Positions 34,904 through 44,338 of a stretch of 64,000 nucleotides of DNA are shown one piece after another (position 1 is the stretch's first letter; the number at the start of each line of letters is the position of its first letter). The stretch is from Amycolatopsis endophytica (lineage in GTDB: Bacteria > Actinomycetota > Actinomycetes > Mycobacteriales > Pseudonocardiaceae): positions 1 through 64,000 of the forward strand of contig NZ_JACCFK010000001.1 in the NCBI RefSeq assembly GCF_013410405.1, in the 5' to 3' direction. A program made the translations under genes and the position numbers. Below the pieces are notes generated by a model, which saw only the letters and a program-made list of their open reading frames with translations, made no database searches and was not told where the DNA came from.

Positions 34904-35272
34904 ATGCCCGCCACCGGCCCCGACTTCATCTCGCTCCAGGCGCGCGACCTCGCCGCTTCGCAGGCGTTCTACGAGCACTACCTCGGCCTCGTCCGCTCGC
35001 AGGCCGGGCCTCCGCACGCCGTCGTCTTCGAGACGAAGCCGATCGCGTTCGCACTCCGCGACGTGATTCCGGGCACCGATCTCACCTCCGTCGCCCAGCC
35101 CGGCATCGGTGCCGCGATCTGGCTCCACGCCACAGACGTCCAGGCCATCCACGACGCTCTCGTCGCCGACGGTCACACCATCGTCTCGGCACCGATCGAC
35201 GGCCCCTTCGGCCGGACGTTCACCTTCGCCGACCCCGACGGCTACCGGATCACCCTGCACGACCGCGCCTGA
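34904..35272 (+). CDS. VOC-family protein controlled by the divergent MarR regulator
   Basis: This 122-residue vicinal-oxygen-chelate protein has an ATG at 34904 after GAAGAGAAGGAG. The first module is FISLQARDLAASQAFYEHYLG; the second has AAIWLHATDVQAIHDALVADGH and ends TFADPDGYRITLHD. Pairing with a MarR repressor suggests a role in resistance or detoxification of a small compound, as with known MarR-VOC pairs; this is inferred. Confidence 0.9.
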   Translation: MPATGPDFISLQARDLAASQAFYEHYLGLVRSQAGPPHAVVFETKPIAFALRDVIPGTDLTSVAQPGIGAAIWLHATDVQAIHDALVADGHTIVSAPIDGPFGRTFTFADPDGYRITLHDRA

Positions 35273-35386
35273 CAGGCCCGAACGGAATGTGAGGTCTGCC
35301 GGAGAAGCGGGCCTCGCCGATCGCGCGGCCGCGGCCGGGCCGCCGGCGCTGCCGCCATCGCCGCCAGGCGACGGGCACCTTCTTGA

Positions 35387-36250
35387 TCAGACAGCGCCGG
35401 GCCCGGCCGGGTTCCGTTGCACCACGACGCCCACCACGCCGGGCCCGGTGTGCGCGCCGATCACCGCGCCCAGTTCCGACACGACACAGCCCTCGGTGAC
35501 GTTCAGCCGTTCCTCGATGCGGTTCGCCAGTTCCACGGCCCGTTGCGGCGAGGCGAGGTGGTGCACCGCCACCTCCACCGGTTCGCCGCGTCCCGCCTCC
35601 TCCGCCAACTCGACCAACCGCGCGATGGCGCGGTTCATCGTGCGCACCTTTTCGAGCGGCTTGATCCGGCCGTCGTCCAGGTGCAACACCGGTTTCATGG
35701 CCAGCGCGGTCCCCAGCAGCGCCGCCGCCGCGCCGATCCGGCCGCCGCGCCGCAGGTACTCCAGCGTCTCGACCACGAAGAGGGTCTGCGAACACCGCAC
35801 CGCCGCCGTCGCGGCCGTCTCGACCTCCCGGGACGAAGCGCCCGATGAAGCGGCCCTGGCGGCGTGCAGGGCCGCGAAACCGAGGCCCATCGCCGTCCCC
35901 CGCGAGTCCACGACCCGCACCAGGTCCGGCCCCACCTCCTGCGCGGCCAGGACCGCCGACTCCCAGGTTCCGGAGATCTCGCTGGACAGGTGAACCGACA
36001 CGACCGAGTCCGCGCCCTGAGCCAGCGCGTCGCGGTAGGCCGCGGCGAACGCGCCCGGTGTCGGCCGTGAGGTGGTCACGATCCGGCGCTGCCCCAGTGC
36101 CTCGGCCAGCGCCTCGGGACCCACATCGACCCCGTCCAGGGCCGCGGCACCGTCGATGAGGACGTGCAGCGGCACGACGCGCAGGGCGAAGCGGTCGGCG
36201 AAGCCCTCGGGCAGATGGGCGGTGGAATCCGTGATGACGGCGACCGGCAC
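35387..36250 (-). CDS. DegV-family fatty-acid-binding protein
   Basis: This 287-residue protein has a GTG at 36250. The N-terminal VAVITDSTAHLPEGFADRF and the signature TSRPTPGAFAAAYR, then VVSVHLSSEISGTWESA, are typical of DegV/FakB proteins. They bind a fatty acid and present it to a kinase. No fakA is nearby. It corresponds to Rv2417c in the syntenic block and lies 10 bases downstream of octT. Confidence 0.94.
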   Translation of the reverse strand: MPVAVITDSTAHLPEGFADRFALRVVPLHVLIDGAAALDGVDVGPEALAEALGQRRIVTTSRPTPGAFAAAYRDALAQGADSVVSVHLSSEISGTWESAVLAAQEVGPDLVRVVDSRGTAMGLGFAALHAARAASSGASSREVETAATAAVRCSQTLFVVETLEYLRRGGRIGAAAALLGTALAMKPVLHLDDGRIKPLEKVRTMNRAIARLVELAEEAGRGEPVEVAVHHLASPQRAVELANRIEERLNVTEGCVVSELGAVIGAHTGPGVVGVVVQRNPAGPGAV

Positions 36251-36260
36251 GACCGCCAGC

Positions 36261-36995
36261 CTACGTGCCCGCGGACGGTTCGCCGGGGGCCAGCAGCGGA
36301 CCGAGCAACGCGGCCATCGCCTTGCCCACGAGCGCGTGCCCCTCCCAGCCCCAGTGCATGCCGTCGGGATTGCCGCGGCCGCTCAGGACGTGCTCCCCCA
36401 CCACCTCGGCCAGGTTCAGCAGGGGCACGTCGACACGCCGCGACCAGGCCGCGATGGCACCGGCCGTCTCCTCGCGGCCGGTGTGCACGTTGCCGTAGGA
36501 CGAGGCCCGGTGCACGCTCGGCAACACCGCGACGACCGGCATCTCCGGCCGCAGGACACGCAACGCGTACACCGCGCGGTCGAGGTAGTGCACCGTCAGC
36601 TTCGCCGGCAACACCCGCGGCCGTCCGCGCAGCACGACCGCGAGCCGCGGTTGGGCCGCGAGATAGGTCTTGCGCACGGCACGCCGGAGCCCGGCCGGCC
36701 GCAGGTACTTCAATCCGCCACGCAAGTACGTCGGCAACGGCGACGGCAGCGTGTCCATGCTGCCGACCGCCAAGATGACGACGTCGGCGTGCTTGAGGTC
36801 CGCCCACACCCGCGGGTCACCGGTCATCGACCACCACGCGTCGCGTGCGGTCCAGCCCGCGGAGGCCACGACGTCGGCGCTGCCGCCCAGCGCGTCCGCC
36901 GCGATGTTCGGCCACAGGCGCGGCTCGTCGGCCGCGCACGGGCTCTCCGGGCCCTGGAAACTCAGCGAGTCCCCGAAGACCAGCAGCCTCGGCAT
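36261..36995 (-). CDS. octT: SGNH acyltransferase, diglucosylglycerate octanoyltransferase-like
   Basis: This 244-residue SGNH-fold protein has its catalytic serine in FGDSLSFQ (residues 7-14) and a C-terminal DGMHWGWEGHA that supplies Asp and His. The ATG at 36995 is one base from the gpgP stop. In the mycobacterial order Rv2418c (octT) lies next to Rv2419c (gpgP), and OctT octanoylates an intermediate of methylglucose lipopolysaccharide. The assignment rests on the fold and this conserved neighbourhood. Confidence 0.85.
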   Translation of the reverse strand: MPRLLVFGDSLSFQGPESPCAADEPRLWPNIAADALGGSADVVASAGWTARDAWWSMTGDPRVWADLKHADVVILAVGSMDTLPSPLPTYLRGGLKYLRPAGLRRAVRKTYLAAQPRLAVVLRGRPRVLPAKLTVHYLDRAVYALRVLRPEMPVVAVLPSVHRASSYGNVHTGREETAGAIAAWSRRVDVPLLNLAEVVGEHVLSGRGNPDGMHWGWEGHALVGKAMAALLGPLLAPGEPSAGT

Positions 36996-36996
36996 C

Positions 36997-37608
36997 TCAG
37001 CCGAGCATTCCCGCGTTGTAGGCGAGCAGACGCCACCGGCCGTCACGCAGGCCGAGTTCGACCCAGTGGCAGTTGCCGATGCCGCCCAGCTGCGGCCACG
37101 CCTCGACCGGGAGATCGAGCAGCTTGCCGGTCAGCGCCGTGATCAGACCGCCGTGCGCGGCCAGCAGGACCGTCTCGCCGGAGTCGTCCGCGGCCAGCAG
37201 GTCACTGACGACCTCGGACGCCCGTTCGGCGACGTCGACCCTGGACTCACCACCCGGCGGAGCCCACGTGGCGTCCACGCGCCAGATGGCCCGGTCGCCG
37301 GGCCAGCCCTCGTCGACCTCGGCGCCGGTCATCCCCTGCCATTCGCCGAGGTGGGTCTCGCGCAGTCGCTTGTCGATCCGCAGCGGCACCCCGATCGCCT
37401 CGGTGAGCACGGTCGCGGTGTCCATGGCCCGGTGCAGGTCGGAGGAGATGACCAGATCCGGTTCGAACCGGGCGAGCGCGGGCGCGGCGAACCGGGCCTG
37501 GTTCCAGCCCACCTCGGTGAGCGCCGAATCCAGGTGCCCCTGCATGCGCCCGGCGGCGTTGTAGTCGGTCTCACCGTGGCGCCACAGCACCAGGCGCCGG
37601 ATCGTCAC
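36997..37608 (-). CDS. gpgP: Histidine phosphatase, glucosyl-3-phosphoglycerate phosphatase-like
   Basis: This 203-residue histidine-phosphatase protein starts at a GTG at 37608 that overlaps the rsfS stop (GTGA). RHGE at residues 10-13 in LVLWRHGETDYN carries the catalytic His. Other active-site residues are in SSDLHRAMDTA and LLAAHGGLITALTG. The position between rsfS and octT matches Rv2419c, which makes glucosylglycerate for methylglucose lipopolysaccharide. By sequence alone it could be a general phosphoglycerate-mutase-like phosphatase. Confidence 0.87.
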   Translation of the reverse strand: MTIRRLVLWRHGETDYNAAGRMQGHLDSALTEVGWNQARFAAPALARFEPDLVISSDLHRAMDTATVLTEAIGVPLRIDKRLRETHLGEWQGMTGAEVDEGWPGDRAIWRVDATWAPPGGESRVDVAERASEVVSDLLAADDSGETVLLAAHGGLITALTGKLLDLPVEAWPQLGGIGNCHWVELGLRDGRWRLLAYNAGMLG

Positions 37609-37994
37609 GAGGCGTCCCCGGCTTCGACGGCTTCGGCGAGCCCGTCGATCTCGATGCGCGGGCAGTCCTTCCAGAGCCGCTCGATGCCGTAGAAGGAGCG
37701 CTCCTCGTCGTGCTGGACGTGGACGACGACGTCGACGAAGTCGAGCAGGACCCAGCGGCCCTCACGCGCGCCCTCGCGGCGCACCGGCTTGTGACCGGCC
37801 GCGCGCAGCTTCTCCTCGACGTTGTCCACGATCGCCCCCACCTGGCGCTCGTTGGGCGCCGAGGCGATGACGAACACGTCGGTGATGACGAGCTGCTCGG
37901 AGACGTCCAGCACCACCACGTCGGTGGCCTTCTTGTCCGCGGCCGCGTACGCCGCCGCGGTCGCGATGTCTCGTGCCTGGGACGTCGCTGCCAC
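37605..37994 (-). CDS. rsfS: Ribosome silencing factor RsfS
   Basis: This 129-residue protein has a GTG at 37994. It contains KATDVVVLDVSEQLVITDVFVIASAPNERQVGAIVDNVEEKL and the family mark WVLLDFVDVVVHVQHDEERSFYGIERLW. RsfS binds L14 and keeps the subunits apart under nutrient limitation. It lies 72 bases downstream of nadD on the same strand, as in most bacteria (Rv2420c). Confidence 0.96.
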   Translation of the reverse strand: MAATSQARDIATAAAYAAADKKATDVVVLDVSEQLVITDVFVIASAPNERQVGAIVDNVEEKLRAAGHKPVRREGAREGRWVLLDFVDVVVHVQHDEERSFYGIERLWKDCPRIEIDGLAEAVEAGDAS

Positions 37995-38066
37995 TCCTGT
38001 GCTCCCTCACCTCGGAAAGTCGGTCCACCGAGGGTACCTGCCGGGCCGGACGGCCCCGGCGGCGTG

Positions 38067-38660
38067 TCAGGCCGGTTTGCGGTACAGACCGCGCTTGTCG
38101 ATGTACCGGACCACACCGTCGGGCACCAGGTACCAGATCGGCTCGCCCTGCTCGACGCGCTCGCGGCACCCGGTGGAAGAGATGGCCATCGCGGTGACCT
38201 CGACCAGGCTCACCTTGCCGCTGGGCAGGTGGTGGTCGTTGAGGCGGTAACCGGGCCGCGTGACGCCGATGAAGTGCGCGAGCGTGAACAGCTCGTCGGC
38301 GTTGTGCCAGGTCAGGATCTGTTCCAGGGCGTCGGCGCCGGTGATGAAGAAGAGCTCGTCCTCGGGGTATTCGGCCTTGAGGTCGCGCAGCGTGTCGACC
38401 GTGTAGGTCTCGCCCCCGCGGTCGATGTCCACCCGGCTCACGGAGAAGACCGGATTGGACGCGGTGGCGATGACGGTCATGAGGTAGCGGTCCTCGGCGC
38501 GGGTGACCTGCCTGCCGGACTTCTGCCACGGCTGACCGGTGGGCACGAAGATCACCTCGTCGAGGTCGAACCGGGCCTGCACCTCACTGGCCGCGACGAG
38601 GTGGCCGTGGTGGACGGGGTCGAACGTGCCGCCCATGACCCCGATTCGGCGTGGTGACAT
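38067..38660 (-). CDS. nadD: Nicotinate-nucleotide adenylyltransferase
   Basis: This 197-residue protein has an ATG at 38660 ([21 protein letters not shown]). GGTFDPxHxGH is the nucleotidyltransferase signature. [11 protein letters not shown] and the C-terminal [14 protein letters not shown] (ISST.IR-like) complete the active site. It makes deamido-NAD from nicotinate mononucleotide. It is Rv2421c in the syntenic block and heads the nadD-rsfS-gpgP-octT-degV operon. Confidence 0.97.
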   Translation of the reverse strand: MSPRRIGVMGGTFDPVHHGHLVAASEVQARFDLDEVIFVPTGQPWQKSGRQVTRAEDRYLMTVIATASNPVFSVSRVDIDRGGETYTVDTLRDLKAEYPEDELFFITGADALEQILTWHNADELFTLAHFIGVTRPGYRLNDHHLPSGKVSLVEVTAMAISSTGCRERVEQGEPIWYLVPDGVVRYIDKRGLYRKPA

Positions 38661-38902
38661 GAACGGATCGTAGAAGCGCGAGTGCGCGGGCACTGCCCCG
38701 CTCCCCGGTAACAGCACCCGCGCACCTCGCTCCGCCGGAAGTTCGAGGGGAACCTCCGGAGGGCCCCGACACCGTGGAGACGCGGCCGAACGGGTGTTCT
38801 GACGCGGCTGATTGACGTGTCCTGAGTCACATTTTGCACCACTGGACCGTTCGTGCGGTATTCGCGCCGGTTTCGTCGGAGCGATGGGGTAGACGTTGTC
38901 CC

Positions 38903-41008
38903 GTGGACCTTCACCTCTTGCGCGAACGAGCCGAGACGCTGCTCCGGGCACTGGCCGGGGACGGCGCGACCCTGCGCGACGACCAGTGGACCGCCATCGA
39001 GGCACTGGTCGCGCACCAGCGGCGTGCCCTCGTCGTGCAGCGCACCGGCTGGGGCAAGTCGGCGGTGTACTTCCTGGCCACCGCCCTCCTGCGGGAGCGT
39101 GGCGCCGGGCCGACGGTGATCATCTCGCCGCTGCTGGCGCTGATGCGCAACCAGATCGCCGCGGCCGGACGCGCCGGGATCCACGCGGCGACGATGAACT
39201 CGGCGAACCCGCAGGAGTGGGACGACGTCCAGGCCCGCATCGCGGGCGGCGAGGTCGACGTGCTGCTGGTCAGCCCGGAGCGGCTGAACAACCCGGACTT
39301 CCGCGACACCGTGCTGCCCAAGCTCACCGCGACGGCGGGTCTGCTGGTCGTCGACGAGGCACACTGCATCTCCGACTGGGGGCACGACTTCCGGCCCGAC
39401 TACCGGCGGCTGCGCACGCTGCTGACCGGTCTTCCGGACGGTGTGCCGGTACTGGCGACCACCGCGACCGCGAACGACCGCGTGGTCACCGACGTCGCCG
39501 AGCAACTGGGGCTCGGCCAGGGCGGTGACACGCTCGTGCTGCGCGGCCCGCTCGACCGCGAGAGCCTGCGCCTGTCGGTCGCCAGGCTGCCCACCGCCCA
39601 GGCGCGGCTCGCATGGCTCGCCGACCGGCTCGGCGAGCTGCCCGGTTCCGGCATCATCTACACGCTCACCGTCGCCGCTGCCCACGACATCGCGGAGATG
39701 TTGCGGGAGCGCGGTTTCCCGGTCACGGCCTACACGGGCAAGACCGAGCCCGCCGAACGGGAGGCCGCCGAGGACGATCTGCTCGCCAACCGGGTCAAGG
39801 CGCTGGTGGCCACATCCGCGCTGGGCATGGGCTTCGACAAGCCGGACCTCGGGTTCGTCGTGCACGTGGGCGCGCCGTCCTCGCCGATCGCCTACTACCA
39901 GCAGGTCGGCCGTGCCGGGCGTGGCGTGCGGCGGGCCGAGGTGATCCTCCTGCCGGGCGAGGAGGACGCCGAGATCTGGCGCTACTTCGGGTCGCTGGCC
40001 TTCCCCGACGAGCAGCGCGTCAACCAGGTACTCAACGCACTCGCCTATGCCGACCGTCCATTGTCGACCGCGGCGCTGGAGCCGATGGTCGAACTGTCCC
40101 GGTCGCGTCTGGAGATGGTGCTCAAGGTCCTCGACGTGGACGGCGCGGTCCGGCGCGTCAAGGGCGGCTGGGAGTCGACCGGGCAGGACTGGAGCTACGA
40201 CCGCGAACGCTACGAGCGGGTCGCGCAGTCGCGGCGGGCCGAACAGCAGGCAATGCTCGAATACCAGGCGACGACGTCGTGCCGGATGGAGTTCCTGCGC
40301 CGCCAGCTGGACGACCCCTACGCCGAGCCCTGCGGCCGGTGCGACAACTGCACGGGCGAACGCCGGGACGTGACGGTTTCGGCGGAGGCGGTCGAAAAGA
40401 CCGACGAACGACTCCGACGGCCGGGCGTCGAAGTGAGCCCGCGACGGCAGTGGCCGACTGGCATGGGCTCGCTCGACGTTCCGCTGTCGGGGCGGATCGC
40501 GAAGGGCGAACTGTCCGAGCCGGGCCGCACGCTGGGCCGGTTGACGGACGTCGGATGGGGCGCACGGCTGCGGGAGCTGGTCGGCGAACGCGCGAGCGAC
40601 GGCGAGGCCCCCGAATCGGTGTTCCGGTCGTGCGTCCAGGTCCTGGCGGCGTGGGGGTGGTCGCAACGACCGGTGGCCGTGGTGGCGTTGCCGTCGGCGT
40701 CCCGGCCGCGGCTCGTGCACGACCTCGCCACGCGCCTGGCGCAGATCGGCAGGCTGCGTTTCCTCGGCACGCTGGACAGCCGGGGAGGACGGCCACGACG
40801 GGCGAACAGCGCACAGCGCGTCGCTGATCTGTGGCATTCGCTTGCGGTGCCGGGAGAACTGGCCGCAGAGCTGTCCGGTGTGGAGGGCCCGGTGCTGCTC
40901 GTGGACGATCTCGTGGACACCGGCTGGACCATGACGATGGCGACCCGGCTCCTGCGGCAGGCCGGGGCACCTGCCGTGCTGCCGTTCGCCCTGGCGAGCA
41001 CGAGCTGA
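38903..41008 (+). CDS. recQ: RecQ-family helicase with C-terminal phosphoribosyltransferase-like domain
   Basis: This 701-residue protein uses the GTG at 38903 ([14 protein letters not shown]). Helicase motifs are [12 protein letters not shown] (I), [22 protein letters not shown] (II and RecQ loop), LATTATAN (III) and [11 protein letters not shown] (VI). The RecQ zinc cluster is C-R-M-E-F-L with CGRCDNC near residues 475-500. After residue 530 comes a region ending [13 protein letters not shown], which is the PRPP-binding motif of type I phosphoribosyltransferases. This fusion is seen in other actinobacteria. ATP-dependent 3'-5' DNA unwinding is expected; the role of the fused domain is unknown. 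Confidence 0.92.
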   Translation: MDLHLLRERAETLLRALAGDGATLRDDQWTAIEALVAHQRRALVVQRTGWGKSAVYFLATALLRERGAGPTVIISPLLALMRNQIAAAGRAGIHAATMNSANPQEWDDVQARIAGGEVDVLLVSPERLNNPDFRDTVLPKLTATAGLLVVDEAHCISDWGHDFRPDYRRLRTLLTGLPDGVPVLATTATANDRVVTDVAEQLGLGQGGDTLVLRGPLDRESLRLSVARLPTAQARLAWLADRLGELPGSGIIYTLTVAAAHDIAEMLRERGFPVTAYTGKTEPAEREAAEDDLLANRVKALVATSALGMGFDKPDLGFVVHVGAPSSPIAYYQQVGRAGRGVRRAEVILLPGEEDAEIWRYFGSLAFPDEQRVNQVLNALAYADRPLSTAALEPMVELSRSRLEMVLKVLDVDGAVRRVKGGWESTGQDWSYDRERYERVAQSRRAEQQAMLEYQATTSCRMEFLRRQLDDPYAEPCGRCDNCTGERRDVTVSAEAVEKTDERLRRPGVEVSPRRQWPTGMGSLDVPLSGRIAKGELSEPGRTLGRLTDVGWGARLRELVGERASDGEAPESVFRSCVQVLAAWGWSQRPVAVVALPSASRPRLVHDLATRLAQIGRLRFLGTLDSRGGRPRRANSAQRVADLWHSLAVPGELAAELSGVEGPVLLVDDLVDTGWTMTMATRLLRQAGAPAVLPFALASTS

Positions 41009-41942
41009 GAGGGTGGTGGATCACAGGTTGAGCGGCGCGGGATTTCGGCGCCCGGCCCGGTCTGGCTGACGAGCGAGGACACGGGCGCGGTGGGCCTTCG
41101 GCCGACGGACTGGAGGCCCGGGCAGGGCCGGAGCCAGGAGCCAGGAGCCAGGAGCCAGGAGCCAGGAGCCAAACGGTAAGCCGGAGCAGCGGAGGGCACC
41201 GCGACAGCCCGGCGGCGACGGCCCGACGCCGGTAGCCGGTCGGCGACGGCGGCCCGGCGACAGCTCGTCGGGGGTGGCCCGACGGCGACAGCCCGTCGGC
41301 GGTCGGCCGGAGGCTGGGTCCCGAGCGGCGAGCTGGAGCAGCGGAGTGTGCGGCCGCGATCAGCCGCGGCACGCAGGTCGCGGGGCGTGGCCGTGAGGCG
41401 TGAGGCGTGAGGCGTGGCCACAGTGGCGAATGTCGGCAAGCGGCGGCTTAGCGCGCGGCGGGGCAACGACAGCAAATACAGCCCTACGCCGGCAAGCGGC
41501 GGCGAAGCGGACGGCCAAGCACGGCAGCCAAGGTGGCGTGCACGACCGCCGCCACTGACGCGCGGCGGCGACCTGCGCGCCGCACGTGCACCGGGCGCAC
41601 TGGGCGCCCCACGGCAGACCGGCACACCACGCACACCGGCGACACCCGCCGCACCGGGCGCACCGGGCGCACCGAGGCACCGGAGACACCCGCCGCACCG
41701 GAGACACCCGCCTCACCGCCGACACCAGGCGCACCGCCGACACCGAGCGCACCGAGGCACCGCGACACCCGACGCATCGGGCGCACCCGACGCACCGGCG
41801 ACACCCGACGCACCCCGCACCGGCGACACCGGGTGCGCCAGGAAAAACCAGCTCAACGGGGGTCGGACGAAAAGTAACCTTTCGGTCCAGGCCGACGTGT
41901 GGCATTGTCCCACCTCATCGGGTGAACGTGGAGGTGGCGTCC
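41009..41942. repeat. Non-coding region rich in heptamer and 9-bp repeats
   Basis: The 934 bases between recQ and the transporter hold no supported gene. Three repeat classes are visible: six GAGCCAG units in tandem (41131-41172), three CGTGAGG units (41392-41412), and a 9-bp periodic tract of CACCGGAGA/CACCCGCCG-like units (about 41630-41840) with 18-bp higher-order copies. The stretch 41195-41330 has looser GGCGACGGC-type repeats. The ribosome-binding site and promoter of the transporter lie at the right end. Confidence 0.85.
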
Positions 41943-43232
41943 ATGGTCGAGTCGAAGCTGAATTCCGAGGTCCGGCATCGGCTGCCCGTCCGCAAGTTGT
42001 TCGCGGCCAGCGTCGGCAATGCGCTGGAGTGGTTCGACTGGACCATCTACGCCACGTTCAGCATCTACTTCGCCACGGCGTTCTTCCCCTCCGGCAACGA
42101 CGTGCTGGCCCAGATCAACACGTTCGCCACCTACGCGCTCGCGTTCTTCTTCCGGCCGCTCGGGGGGATGCTGCTCGGGCGGTTCGCGGACGTGCGCGGG
42201 CGCAAGCCGGCGATGATCCTCACCATCAGCCTCATGGCGGGCGGCTCCATCGTGATCGCCATCCTGCCGACGTTCCAGCAGGTCGGCTGGCTGGCACCGG
42301 TCCTGCTGCTCCTCGCGCGCATCGCGCAGGGACTGTCGCTCGGAGGTGAGGTGTCCAACGCCTCCGCCTACCTCGGTGAGATCGCCCCGGCCAAGTGGCG
42401 CGGGCGCTACTCCTCGTTCTTCTACATCTCCACCGGCTCGGCGGTGCTGCTCGCGTCGGTGCTCGGGTTCGTCCTTGCCCGCACCATGGACAAGGCCGCC
42501 ATGAGCTCCTACGGCTGGCGCATCCCGTTCCTGCTCGGCGGCGTCCTCGGCATCATCGGCCTGTGGCTGCGCCGCAGCCTCTCCGAAACCGAACAGTTCG
42601 AGCAGAACAAGACCCGCGCCCAGAAAGTCCGCCGCCCCCTGCTCACCACCCTGCGTGAACACCCCAGGGCCGTCGGGCAGCTGATCGGCATCACCATGCT
42701 GTCCACGCTCTGCTACTACACCTTCTTCAGCGCCCTCACCCCGTTCGCGGTCAAGACCCGGCACGCCAGCGACGTCGACGTCTTCCTCGCCCTGTCCGTC
42801 GGAACCGCACTGTTCGTCGCCCTGCAATACCCCTACGGCGCGCTCTCCGACCGGATCGGGCGCAAACCCCAGCTGTTCGCCTGGTCCGCCGCCACCGCGA
42901 TCCTCATCGTCCCACTGTCCACACTGGTCAAACCAGGACTCGGCGGGCTGCTCATCGTGTTCTGCGTGGGCCTCGGGCTCTACGCGGCGCTGTCCAGCCT
43001 CGCGCCCGCGATCATGAGCGAACTGTTCCCCACCGAACTGCGCGGCCTCGGCATCGGCGCCTGGTACAACCTCACCGTCGCCGTCTTCGGCGGCACCGCA
43101 CCACTGGTCATCAGCGCGTTGTCCGCGGCCGGGGCATCGATCCTGTTCTTCTGGTACGTCGCGGCGGGCGCGGTCATCGCGTTCCTGGTGCTGCTCACCC
43201 TGCCCGAAACGAAAGGCACGGAACTGCGCTAA
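41943..43232 (+). CDS. MHS-family (MFS) metabolite:H+ symporter
   Basis: This 429-residue, 12-helix transporter starts at the ATG at 41943 behind GGAGGTG. Frames further upstream read only into the repeat region. [45 protein letters not shown] and [21 protein letters not shown] are classic for the metabolite:H+ symporter branch (shikimate, proline/betaine, dicarboxylates). The substrate is undecided. In M. tuberculosis a transporter (dctA, Rv2443) occupies a nearby position. Its stop overlaps that of the convergent proB. Confidence 0.93.
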   Translation: MVESKLNSEVRHRLPVRKLFAASVGNALEWFDWTIYATFSIYFATAFFPSGNDVLAQINTFATYALAFFFRPLGGMLLGRFADVRGRKPAMILTISLMAGGSIVIAILPTFQQVGWLAPVLLLLARIAQGLSLGGEVSNASAYLGEIAPAKWRGRYSSFFYISTGSAVLLASVLGFVLARTMDKAAMSSYGWRIPFLLGGVLGIIGLWLRRSLSETEQFEQNKTRAQKVRRPLLTTLREHPRAVGQLIGITMLSTLCYYTFFSALTPFAVKTRHASDVDVFLALSVGTALFVALQYPYGALSDRIGRKPQLFAWSAATAILIVPLSTLVKPGLGGLLIVFCVGLGLYAALSSLAPAIMSELFPTELRGLGIGAWYNLTVAVFGGTAPLVISALSAAGASILFFWYVAAGAVIAFLVLLTLPETKGTELR

Positions 43233-44338
43233 CGCCGGAACGGCACCAGATCGTCGGCGTGCACGACCTCGCGGCGCTGCTCCTCCGGCAACTCGTGGCT
43301 CGACCGGCCGATCAGCTCCGGCAACTCCCCCGCGTCGAACGCCACGACACCCCGCGCCACAACCTTCTGCGCCGGATCGACCAGCTCCACCACGTCGCCC
43401 GCCTCGAAATCCCCGTCCACACCGGTGATCCCGGCCGCGAGCAGCGACCGACGGCGACGGACCACCGCCGCGACCGCACCGTCGTCCAGGTGCAGCCGTC
43501 CCCGCGTCCCGGCCGCGTAGCCGAGCCAGAACCGGCGCGCCGACAACCGCGAGTCGGCCGGGCGGAACGCCGTGCCCACCTCGGCCGTCGACAACGCGTG
43601 ACCGGAATCGGCCGCCGCGGCCAGCAACACCGGGATTCCCGCCGAAGCCGCGGTGCGCGCCGCCGCCAGTTTCGACACCATGCCGCCCGTGCCCAAGCCC
43701 GAACTGGACATGCCGACGGCGATGCCCTCCAGATCCGACGGGCCGGTGACCTCGGCGATCCGGCTGGTCGACCCCGACCGCGGATCACCGTCGTACAGAC
43801 CGTCCACATCCGACAGCAGCACCAGCGCGTCCGCGCCGATCAGGTGCGCGACCAGCGCCGCCAGACGGTCGTTGTCACCGAACTTGATCTCCTCGGTGGC
43901 GACCGTGTCGTTCTCGTTCACCACCGGCACCGCGCCCAGCGCCAGCAGCCGCGAGAACGTGCGCTGCGCGTTGCGGTAGTGCGCGCGCCGCACCACGTCG
44001 TCGGAGGTCATCAGCACCTGACCCACCGTCAGCGAATACCGCCCGAACGACTCCGCGTAGGCGTGCGCCAGCTGCAGCTGCCCCACACTCGCCGCGGCCT
44101 GCTGGGTCGCCAGGTCCCGCGGTCGCTTGCCCAGGGCGAGCGGCGCCAGGCCGGCACCGATCGCCCCCGACGACACGAGCACGATCTGGCTGCCGCGTGA
44201 GATCCGCGTCGCGATGGCGTCGACCAGCGCGTTCAACCGCGTCACGTCCAGCCCGTCACCCGCGGTCGTCAGCGCTGACGAACCGACCTTGACGACCAGC
44301 CGTTGGGCCGCCGCGACGGCTTTCCGGGCGGCGCTCAT
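43229..44338 (-). CDS. proB: Glutamate 5-kinase
   Basis: This 369-residue protein has an ATG at 44338 that overlaps the obgE stop (ATGA). The kinase domain carries [23 protein letters not shown], the QVLMTSDD region, [18 protein letters not shown] and [12 protein letters not shown]-terminal PUA domain begins near residue 280 ([26 protein letters not shown]). It catalyses the first step of proline synthesis from glutamate and is usually inhibited by proline. The obgE-proB order matches Rv2440c-Rv2439c. Confidence 0.97.
   Translation of the reverse strand: MSAARKAVAAAQRLVVKVGSSALTTAGDGLDVTRLNALVDAIATRISRGSQIVLVSSGAIGAGLAPLALGKRPRDLATQQAAASVGQLQLAHAYAESFGRYSLTVGQVLMTSDDVVRRAHYRNAQRTFSRLLALGAVPVVNENDTVATEEIKFGDNDRLAALVAHLIGADALVLLSDVDGLYDGDPRSGSTSRIAEVTGPSDLEGIAVGMSSSGLGTGGMVSKLAAARTAASAGIPVLLAAAADSGHALSTAEVGTAFRPADSRLSARRFWLGYAAGTRGRLHLDDGAVAAVVRRRRSLLAAGITGVDGDFEAGDVVELVDPAQKVVARGVVAFDAGELPELIGRSSHELPEEQRREVVHADDLVPFRR

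Noticed and set aside
41360..41905. Minus-strand frame with a striking CxxCxxC pattern
   Set aside because: The cysteines arise from the 9-bp DNA repeat read in one frame. There is no ribosome-binding site and the other end is low-complexity, so I treat it as a by-product of the minisatellite.
41414..42349. Plus-strand collagen-like G-A-P frame leading into the transporter
   Set aside because: It is the same repeat in another frame and then runs out of frame across the transporter gene.
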